This document shows, piece after piece, positions 33,562-39,789 of a DNA stretch of 41,023 nucleotides. The notes under the pieces were generated by a model. The model was not told where the DNA came from. It saw nothing but the letters and a program-made list of their open reading frames with translations, and did no database searches. The position numbers were made by a program, and so were the translations under genes. Each line of letters opens with the position of its first letter. Position 1 is the stretch's first letter. The stretch comes from an uncultured bacterium (lineage in GTDB: Bacteria > Bdellovibrionota_C > UBA2361 > JANWWW01), in NCBI GenBank assembly GCA_938038205.1, contig CALHSA010000019.1:1-41023 (forward strand). Direction: 5' to 3'.

Positions 33562-33645
33562 GGTGAGGTACCCAAGCGGCCAAAGGGGGCAGGCTGTAAA
33601 CCTGCTGGCGGGACGCCTTCGGGGGTTCGAATCCCTCCCTCACCA
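33562..33645 (+). tRNA. tRNA-Tyr (anticodon GTA)
   Basis: Acceptor GGTGAGG pairs with CCTCACC, discriminator A. The anticodon arm is GCAGG-CTGTAAA-CCTGC, anticodon GTA. A long variable arm (class II) is present, in line with tRNA-Tyr, and the T arm has GGGTTCGAATCCC. No CCA is encoded. Confidence 0.97.
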
Positions 33646-33652
33646 CTCATTA

Positions 33653-33801
33653 TTGATAAAATTTGGGTAATTTGTATAATTTGTACATCAGAATTTATTA
33701 GAGCCTCAGCCTCATTGTGTTTTATTTTGTTCGAAAACCTTAGAATTCCCTTATTCCTGAGGTTTATTATATTGACAACTTTTGTTAGAATTTATCCATA
33801 A
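33653..33801 (+). promoter_or_regulatory. rpmI promoter and candidate ribosomal-protein leader
   Basis: TTGATA (33653-33658), 16 bases, TATAAT (33675-33680) would start a transcript near 33687 with a leader of about 115 nt. In it GAGCCTCAG (33701-33709) and AAACCTTAG (33735-33743) can each pair over nine positions (with G-U pairs) with CTGAGGTTT (33757-33765), giving two mutually exclusive stems. A second possible promoter has TAGAAT (33786-33791) ten bases before the rpmI ATG. No Shine-Dalgarno sequence precedes rpmI. In other bacteria L20 binds the leader of this operon and represses it. Confidence 0.5.
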
Positions 33802-34002
33802 ATGCCTAAAATTAAAACTAACAGAACAGTTAAGAAAAGAATAAAAATCTCAAAATCAGGAAGAGCTAAGCGGCATGGTGCTTTTTTAAGCCATAATACT
33901 GCCAAGAAATCTTCAAAAAGAAGGAATAAACTAAATAGGCTTGTTACCGTTCATGCAACTGATATGCCAAAAATAAGAAAAATGCTGCCAGGTATGTTGT
34001 AA
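33802..34002 (+). CDS. rpmI: 50S ribosomal protein L35
   Basis: A 66-residue basic protein. MPKIKTNRTVKKRIKISKSG and KRHGAFLSHNTAKKSSKRRN match L35, including the conserved KRxxxxHxxxxKSxKRRR-like block. It is part of the large ribosomal subunit. Normally infC precedes rpmI and rplT; here the upstream gene is tRNA-Tyr. TAGAAT ends ten bases before the ATG and there is no Shine-Dalgarno sequence, so a near-leaderless transcript is possible besides the longer one from 33653. Confidence 0.95.
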   Translation: MPKIKTNRTVKKRIKISKSGRAKRHGAFLSHNTAKKSSKRRNKLNRLVTVHATDMPKIRKMLPGML

Positions 34003-34008
34003 TCAAAT

Positions 34009-34037
34009 TTGAAATAAAAAAAACCGTTTATTAAAAT
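34009..34037 (+). promoter_or_regulatory. Possible separate rplT promoter
   Basis: In the 43-bp gap between rpmI and rplT, TTGAAA (34009-34014) is 17 bases from TAAAAT (34032-34037), which ends eight bases before the rplT ATG. This would allow rplT to be expressed alone with almost no leader. Confidence 0.55.
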
Positions 34038-34045
34038 ACTGAAGA

Positions 34046-34426
34046 ATGCGAGTCAAAGGAGGGGTTGTAACAAGAAGAAGACACAAAAGGTTGCTAAAAC
34101 TTGCGAGTGGTTTTCGTGGAAGGAGAAAGAACTGCTACAAAATTGCAAAACTAGCAGTTTTCAAGGCTCTTCAGCATGCATATCGAGGTAGAAAAGAAAG
34201 GAAGAGAGAATTTAGAAAATTATGGATTACCAGAATTAACGCAGCTTGCAGAAATCTAGGAATTTCATATTCAAAATTCATAAATTTATTGAGGGGGAAA
34301 AATATTATCCTGAATAGGAAAGTGTTAGCATACTTAGCTGTTGAATATCCACAACATTTTGAGAGTTTAGTTAATCAAGTTTTATCGAATCAAAGCTCAG
34401 TTTCGGTAGCTAATCAACAAATCTAA
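34046..34426 (+). CDS. rplT: 50S ribosomal protein L20
   Basis: A 126-residue basic protein. RVKGGVVTRRRHKRLLKLAS and GFRGRRKNCYKIAK are the N-terminal extension that threads into 23S rRNA, and RKRDFR-like RKREFRKLWITRINAA begins the globular part. It assembles early into the 50S subunit and in many bacteria represses its own operon. A weak GAAGA lies directly before the ATG. The C-terminus has an extra NQSSVSVANQQI tail. It overlaps the convergent phosphoribosyltransferase gene by 4 bases. Confidence 0.95.
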   Translation: MRVKGGVVTRRRHKRLLKLASGFRGRRKNCYKIAKLAVFKALQHAYRGRKERKREFRKLWITRINAACRNLGISYSKFINLLRGKNIILNRKVLAYLAVEYPQHFESLVNQVLSNQSSVSVANQQI

Positions 34427-34926
34427 CCGAGTCTCGTAATAAGGGAGACCGGGGCTCCGGTAAATGCAGAGATTACAGGAACTGGTCCAGGTCCAAATGT
34501 ACGATCTATCAAACTTATCCAAGCGTTAATTCTTAAACCTCGCATTGTTGATGTTGTATGCGCCTCCAAAGTGCTTCGTGCTGTAGTTATAACATCAGTT
34601 ACTAGCACAGTATTTTTACCCCTCAAAAATCCGAGCTTTCCATTCTCAAAAAGAAAATCCGAATACACTTCTAAACTTAAATCATCACTCCCGGTATACT
34701 CACACCAAATGGCAAATAAAACCTCAGCAAAAAGAGTTACACTACCTCCGAGTTTCAACAGCACTTTAATCTGATCTATATCATGTGATTTCTCAAAACG
34801 CCTTAATACGTATGTAGCGCAAAGCTTAATTTCTTCTTCTGTAAGGTCCTCAACCCTATAGTAATAATGACTCTCACATCTACCTCCAATTGGTATTGGG
34901 ATTTCACTATAGTCAGTTATTCTCAT
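34423..34926 (-). CDS. Phosphoribosyltransferase-family protein (PyrE-like)
   Basis: A 167-residue protein from the ATG at 34926, which follows AGGAG (34937-34933) by six bases. VLVTDVITTARSTLEA is the PRPP-binding loop of type I phosphoribosyltransferases (usually VLVVDDVxTTGxS), with one of the two acidic residues replaced by Thr; KVLLKLGGSVTLFAEVLF may correspond to the PPi loop region. The orotate branch (PyrE) is a possibility, but substrate-defining residues are not recognised. A GTG at 34971, nine bases after a TATAAT, would add 15 residues and be leaderless. It is divergent from the kinase-like gene. Confidence 0.7.
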   Translation of the reverse strand: MRITDYSEIPIPIGGRCESHYYYRVEDLTEEEIKLCATYVLRRFEKSHDIDQIKVLLKLGGSVTLFAEVLFAIWCEYTGSDDLSLEVYSDFLFENGKLGFLRGKNTVLVTDVITTARSTLEAHTTSTMRGLRINAWISLIDRTFGPGPVPVISAFTGAPVSLITRLG

Positions 34927-34980
34927 GAAAATCTCCTGGATTCTGTTATAATCAACTTCAGGCAAGTCCACGTAACGGAG

Positions 34981-34988
34981 ATTATACC
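34981..34988. promoter_or_regulatory. Overlapping divergent -10 hexamers
   Basis: On the minus strand TATAAT (34986-34981) lies nine bases before the GTG at 34971. On the plus strand TATACC (34983-34988) ends five bases before the kinase-like ATG at 34994. No -35 is convincing for either. The two promoters overlap, so the two genes probably compete for polymerase. Confidence 0.4.
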
Positions 34989-34993
34989 ATAAG

Positions 34994-37042
34994 ATGGCTT
35001 TTATTGACCTGAATTTTGTTGATGAAAAAACTAGTCAGTTAATATCTGAACTAATCTCAAAATCAAAGTTATCTGACCTTAAAATTCTAGGAATTATTAA
35101 TGAGCCTAACTCGGATTACCCAAGGATAGTTGGGATGCTGAATAACAGAAAGGTTATTGTTAGATTTTTGGACGATTTGTGCAAAGCTCATACAGAGCGA
35201 CTTCAATTATTAAGGAATATGTTAACAAAATGGCACTCTTATTCTGATACAACTTTTTTACAGCTTAATTTAGACTCTGAGCACCCCTTCTACATTCGAG
35301 ATTTCTTCAATCTAACTCTTGAAGATAATCCAAAAGTAAATATTCATGATGTTGTTAAATTACTTCTAAGTTACTCAAGGCTTGGTCTTATTCATGGCCA
35401 TCTAAAGCCGTCTAATATTGGTCTTAAAGACGGCAAAATGTACTTACTAGATCCGTGTGTTGCAATTATTTTTCCTTGGAAGGAGTCAAAGTATTTAGCT
35501 CCTGAAAAAATCTTATCTCCACAGGCTGATTCTTACTCAATGGGAGCTTTGTTATCTGAATTCAGAGATCTTCCCTCTGATCTATCTACTTTCTGTGTTC
35601 TAGCCCTAAATCCGGATCCTACAAAAAGACCAAATCCTTCTGTACTGGAGAACCATCAAGTTTCTGAAGTGATTATTAAAAAAAGTAAAAGAACTAGTAG
35701 AGATTATTCGTCATTTATCATACTTGGAAGCATACTTTTGCTACTAAGCATTTTGTTTTTTAAGTTCCAGGATATCAAGAATGTTCAAAAGCCAGAGTTT
35801 ACTCAAGCAGAATTGATTTCAGGGTTAGAATCTAAGAATGTTCAATTCATAAAATCTATTGCTGAGTATATAATTGAATCAGGTGATAAAAATTACTTTT
35901 TCCTAATTATAAATTTACTCAAGAGAATTAAATCTGAAACTTTTTTAAATCCTGAGGTAAAACAAATACTGACCTCATTACCACTAGATGATTTAAATCA
36001 AACTGATGTTAAAGCTTTAGTCACTGCAACTTTTTTTGAGTTTGTCTCACCGACTGCAGTTCAAAATTTAAGCTTTAAAAATCTGTCTTTATTTGGAGTC
36101 CTTTCAATGAAGGCCCTAAGAGTTAAACTTCCAGATAATCTGCCATTTCCTAAAACCTCAGATCCAAAGCTAAATAATCTAATAACTATATTGAGGCAAA
36201 TAAATCAATTATCACCTAATGCTCCAATTGTTGAGTTGTGGGCTAAACTTACTTTTAATTTGTGCTCAGAAGATGGGTTATCTTCTTATTTCTCACCGAA
36301 CTTATTCAGGGAGGCTTTACTCTTTTTAAGAGTATATTTTGAGAATTTTGAAATACCCACTTCTTGTCAATCCTCACTTGTTGAGCTTATATCCAGAGCC
36401 CCCTTTTTCAATCGGTGGTTCGATAGAAACACCGTTGTAGATTGGAAAAATTTTAACACGGAGGAGAAATTGAAATTATTACTAGGATCGCTACCAAATA
36501 ATCTTGATCTAACTTTTTACCTTGATTTAATCAAATTTCCTCTTCAGGACGTATCAACTAAATCGTATGAAATAGTTGAATCGCGTTGTCCGAATGCTGA
36601 GTGTAAGAAATCGTTTGTGGTATTGCTGCGTTTTAAAGAAACACTCACCCGGGAACAGTTAGTAACTCTAGGTTCTTTATTATTACAACAGGAAATTGAG
36701 GGTAATTTTGTTGCAACATGGTTTTCATTAAATCCACCCTTAAACTTCGTAATTGAATTGATAATTGCAAGAGATAAACTAGTATCAGAGGATGCAATTA
36801 CCTTATACGGTTTATCATATTTACTGGCTTCAGATCCGCCATTAACACTAGAGCAAAAAATTAAAATTTGCACTCACAAGGATCCAGCCATCAGAAAATA
36901 TGGAATATCTAAACTTGACGTAAACAACCATGACGACGTCTCACTTTTAGAGCGCTTATCGCAAATTGAAGCCATTGATGAAAACAAAGAACTAATTAAG
37001 AGAAAACTCCAGCTCGTAAGTAAAAGATTAGCGAAAAATTGA
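34994..37042 (+). CDS. Kinase-like membrane protein, probable pseudokinase with helical-repeat C-terminus
   Basis: A 682-residue protein with an N-terminal Hanks-type kinase-like domain, one membrane helix (about 240-256, SSFIILGSILLLLSILFF) and a C-terminal region of about 420 residues that looks like HEAT/ARM-type helical repeats. The catalytic loop reads HGHLKPSN (134-141): the Asp of H-x-D-x-K-x-x-N is His136 (codon CAT at 35399-35401). DFG reads DPC (153-155), APE is kept (169-171), and an Arg equivalent to that of subdomain XI occurs in DPTKRP. No Gly-rich loop or VAIK-type Lys is evident. It is therefore probably inactive as a kinase. It lies just before rpsE and is divergent from the phosphoribosyltransferase gene. 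Confidence 0.75.
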   Translation: MAFIDLNFVDEKTSQLISELISKSKLSDLKILGIINEPNSDYPRIVGMLNNRKVIVRFLDDLCKAHTERLQLLRNMLTKWHSYSDTTFLQLNLDSEHPFYIRDFFNLTLEDNPKVNIHDVVKLLLSYSRLGLIHGHLKPSNIGLKDGKMYLLDPCVAIIFPWKESKYLAPEKILSPQADSYSMGALLSEFRDLPSDLSTFCVLALNPDPTKRPNPSVLENHQVSEVIIKKSKRTSRDYSSFIILGSILLLLSILFFKFQDIKNVQKPEFTQAELISGLESKNVQFIKSIAEYIIESGDKNYFFLIINLLKRIKSETFLNPEVKQILTSLPLDDLNQTDVKALVTATFFEFVSPTAVQNLSFKNLSLFGVLSMKALRVKLPDNLPFPKTSDPKLNNLITILRQINQLSPNAPIVELWAKLTFNLCSEDGLSSYFSPNLFREALLFLRVYFENFEIPTSCQSSLVELISRAPFFNRWFDRNTVVDWKNFNTEEKLKLLLGSLPNNLDLTFYLDLIKFPLQDVSTKSYEIVESRCPNAECKKSFVVLLRFKETLTREQLVTLGSLLLQQEIEGNFVATWFSLNPPLNFVIELIIARDKLVSEDAITLYGLSYLLASDPPLTLEQKIKICTHKDPAIRKYGISKLDVNNHDDVSLLERLSQIEAIDENKELIKRKLQLVSKRLAKN

Positions 37043-37067
37043 CCGATTTAATTACATATATTAGAAT
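37039..37067 (+). promoter_or_regulatory. rpsE promoter overlapping the kinase-like stop codon
   Basis: TTGACC (37039-37044), overlapping the TGA of the kinase-like gene (37040-37042), is exactly 17 bases from TAGAAT (37062-37067). The rpsE ATG follows after ten bases. It is the best -35/-10 pair in the window, and it leaves a leader of only a few bases. Confidence 0.75.
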
Positions 37068-37077
37068 ACTCTAACCA

Positions 37078-37614
37078 ATGGCCAAAAAGCTTAGATTAGA
37101 GAGCAGAATTCTAATGAACATTAACTCTCAGGATTTTGAAGAGAGGCTAATATACTTAGCTAGAACAGCCAAGGTTGTAGCAGGGGGTAGAAGATTCAGA
37201 TTCTCTGCTCTCGTGGCAGTTGGGGATAAAAAATCTCACATTGGAATAGCCCATGCTAAAGCATCTGAGGTTCCTGAAGCTATCCGAAAAGCTGCTGCAA
37301 AAGCGAAAAAAAGAATAATTAGAATTCCCATTAGAAACGAGACTATTCCTTTTGATGTTGAGGGTCAATTTTGCTCTACTAAAGTCATTTTAAAACCTGC
37401 AAGACCTGGAACAGGCCTAATTGCAGGTAGTGCTTTAAGGTCTGTTATTGAATTAACTGGAGTAAAGAATATTAGATCAAAAGTAATCGGATCAACAAAT
37501 CCACACAATGTAGTTAAAGCCACACTTGTAGCGCTTTTAAAACTACAAGACCCTGAGATAATGGCTGGAGCGAGAGGATTTGGTATACAACAGTTAAATT
37601 ACACACCATTTTAA
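37078..37614 (+). CDS. rpsE: 30S ribosomal protein S5
   Basis: A 178-residue S5. RTAKVVAGGRRFRFSALVAVGD is the double-stranded RNA-binding N-terminal domain start, AKASEVPEAIRKAAAKAK follows, and RPGTGLIAGSALRSVIELTGVKNI and GSTNPHNVVKAT mark the C-terminal domain. S5 helps form the mRNA entry channel and affects decoding fidelity. It is normally in the spc operon between rplR and rpmD; here it has its own promoter and only rpmD follows. No Shine-Dalgarno sequence precedes the ATG. Confidence 0.95.
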   Translation: MAKKLRLESRILMNINSQDFEERLIYLARTAKVVAGGRRFRFSALVAVGDKKSHIGIAHAKASEVPEAIRKAAAKAKKRIIRIPIRNETIPFDVEGQFCSTKVILKPARPGTGLIAGSALRSVIELTGVKNIRSKVIGSTNPHNVVKATLVALLKLQDPEIMAGARGFGIQQLNYTPF

Positions 37615-37615
37615 G

Positions 37616-37795
37616 ATGAAAAGAGCAAGAGTAACACTTGTAAGAGGGCTAGCAGGTAAAACTGAGCGAGTGAAAAGAACTGCACAGTCTCTTGGCCTAA
37701 AAAAAAGAGGAGCAAGCAAAACATTAGTTGTTGACAAAAGTGTGTTGGGTAAACTAAGGGTACTGCAAGATTTTATTGATATAGAAATTCTTTAA
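37616..37795 (+). CDS. rpmD: 50S ribosomal protein L30
   Basis: A 59-residue basic protein starting with ATG at 37616, one base after the rpsE stop codon. It starts MKRARVTLVRGLAGKTERVK, continues LGLKKRGASKTLVVDK and has VLGKLRVLQDFIDIEIL at the end, the usual L30 fold and length. It is part of the large ribosomal subunit and sits directly after rpsE, as in the standard spc operon, although rplO does not follow. Only two bases separate its stop from the stop of the convergent ligA. Confidence 0.93.
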   Translation: MKRARVTLVRGLAGKTERVKRTAQSLGLKKRGASKTLVVDKSVLGKLRVLQDFIDIEIL

Positions 37796-37797
37796 AT

Positions 37798-39789
37798 TTA
37801 AGAAATCATCCGTAAAAATTCATTTTCAGTTAAAATTTGAATTCCAAGTTCACGGGCTTTGTTTAATTTTGAGCCTGGTTTATCTCCTACAATCAGGTAA
37901 TTAACCTTACTAGAAATTGTATCTAAAACTTTTCCCCCTCTCTCCTCAATCCTAGATTTTGCAACTGAACGGGTCATTGATGCCAATGTACCAGTTATAA
38001 CAAAGTTTAATCCTGCCAGCTCTCCACTCATACTAGATTTTTGTTCATTAACATTAATTATTCCGTCATGAATGAGTTGTCTCCATTTATGCCATGTTTC
38101 AGAATTAAAAAATGTCACAACTGCGCTCGCCGTTTCAGGGCCAATACCAGGAATTTGCATAAGCTCATCTCTTGTTGCCTTCTCAAGATTGGTGATGGCA
38201 GTAAATTTATCCGCTAGAATCTTGGCAGTTTCTGTACCAACATGAAAGATTCCTAAAGTTTTAATGAATCTCCATAATTCAATGTTTTGCGTCTTAACTT
38301 TTATTTCACTTATTAATTTATTTGATAATTTATCTTTCACGCTGTAAAGCTTTTTAAGATCATCCTCTTTTAAGAAAAAAATATCAGTGAAATCTTTAAC
38401 TAATTCAGCGTCGAGAAGCTTTTTAATAAGCTTTTTACCTAACCCTTCAATATTTAAACAATCGCGGGATACAATGTAGATTAAATAGTTTTCAAGTTTT
38501 GCTGGACAGTTTAAATTAAGACATCTAAGTCCAGAATTTCCAAATTCAATAAGGTTACCTCCACAGGCTGGACAAAGACTGGGAATTTGAACATCAATTT
38601 CATCTCCATTTCTTCTTTCTGTAACTACCCCAACAATATACGGAATTACATCTCCTTGCCTTCGGACAATAATTGTATCTCCAATCATGATTCCTTTTTT
38701 CTGAAGCTCAACAGTGTTATGAAGTGTTGCCTTCGAAATGAGAGCACCCGACAAAATGACTGGCTCAAAATGGCATACTGGTGTGATTGCACCAGTTCTA
38801 CCTACCTGAAAAATTATATCTTTAACTTTAGTGTAAGCATCACATGGAGGGAATTTAAAAGCCACAGCCCAACGAGGACTTTTACTACGTTCTCCTAATC
38901 TCTCCTGAAGGAAAATCTCATTAACTTTTATAACTAAACCATCAACCTCAAAAGGAAGCTTGTTTCTATTCTCCAGAGCTGAATTATATATACTCAAAAT
39001 TTGCTCTGGGGTAGTACATATCTCAAACAAAGGACTTACAAGAAATCCCTCATTCCTTAATGTCTCAATCACCTCAGCATGAGTTTGAAATTTAAATTCA
39101 TCTCCAAAAGCTTGATAAGCATAAAACTTAAGGTTTCTCCCAGCTGTAATTTTTGTATCTAAGACCCTCAACGATCCTGAAGCTGCATTACGAGGACTCC
39201 GAAAAGGTTCTAGACCCTCCTCAATTCTTTTATCATTAAGTTTCTTGAAATCTTCAATAAACATCACTACTTCACCTCTGACCTCAAAGCGCTTTGATGA
39301 AACATTTTTAAGAGAAAGAGGTATTGATTTTATGGTTCGAAGATTCTCTGTTACATTTTCACCAACAAAACCATCACCTCTTGTTGAACCTAGTTCAAAG
39401 TAGCCATTTTTATATATTAGGGAACATGCTATTCCATCAAATTTATACTCTACCGAGAATGATGGTTTATGATACTCAATATTTCTATGAACGTAATTAA
39501 AAAAATCTACTAACTCTTCAAAATTAAAAGCGTTTTCTAATGACAGCATTGGAATTTCATGTCGAACCTCAGAGAAACCCTCTTGGACTTTACCAGATAC
39601 ACGCCGAGTAGGAGAATCTGCAGGAATTAAATCAGGGAACTCTCTCTCAAGCTCTTTTAATCTTTGCAGTAAACGGTCATATTCTGCATCTGATACAGAT
39701 GGTTTGTTAAGCACATAGTACTCATAGTCATATTGATTTAAAAGCTTAACTAATCTGTAAATCTCTTCTTTGGCCTGTTTCGCTTGCAT
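37798..39789 (-). CDS. ligA: NAD-dependent DNA ligase
   Basis: A 663-residue LigA. DYEYYVLNKPSVSDAEYDRL is the Ia domain that binds NMN, SVEYKFDGIA has the adenylated Lys (KxDG), and GDTIIVRRQGDVIPYI is in the OB fold. CPACG...C...C forms the zinc finger near 405-430, followed by four helix-hairpin-helix motifs and a C-terminal BRCT domain (from about 590, LAGLNFVITGTL). It seals nicks in replication and repair. It is cotranscribed with sufS-sufE, overlapping its 3' end by 44 bases. It is full length compared with E. coli LigA (671). Confidence 0.97.
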   Translation of the reverse strand: MQAKQAKEEIYRLVKLLNQYDYEYYVLNKPSVSDAEYDRLLQRLKELEREFPDLIPADSPTRRVSGKVQEGFSEVRHEIPMLSLENAFNFEELVDFFNYVHRNIEYHKPSFSVEYKFDGIACSLIYKNGYFELGSTRGDGFVGENVTENLRTIKSIPLSLKNVSSKRFEVRGEVVMFIEDFKKLNDKRIEEGLEPFRSPRNAASGSLRVLDTKITAGRNLKFYAYQAFGDEFKFQTHAEVIETLRNEGFLVSPLFEICTTPEQILSIYNSALENRNKLPFEVDGLVIKVNEIFLQERLGERSKSPRWAVAFKFPPCDAYTKVKDIIFQVGRTGAITPVCHFEPVILSGALISKATLHNTVELQKKGIMIGDTIIVRRQGDVIPYIVGVVTERRNGDEIDVQIPSLCPACGGNLIEFGNSGLRCLNLNCPAKLENYLIYIVSRDCLNIEGLGKKLIKKLLDAELVKDFTDIFFLKEDDLKKLYSVKDKLSNKLISEIKVKTQNIELWRFIKTLGIFHVGTETAKILADKFTAITNLEKATRDELMQIPGIGPETASAVVTFFNSETWHKWRQLIHDGIINVNEQKSSMSGELAGLNFVITGTLASMTRSVAKSRIEERGGKVLDTISSKVNYLIVGDKPGSKLNKARELGIQILTENEFLRMIS

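Noticed and set aside
33772-33777. Consensus TTGACA near rpmI as a -35
   Set aside because: At 17 bases downstream the sequence is TCCATA and transcription would begin inside rpmI; the TAGAAT hexamer is only eight bases away. It is probably coincidental.
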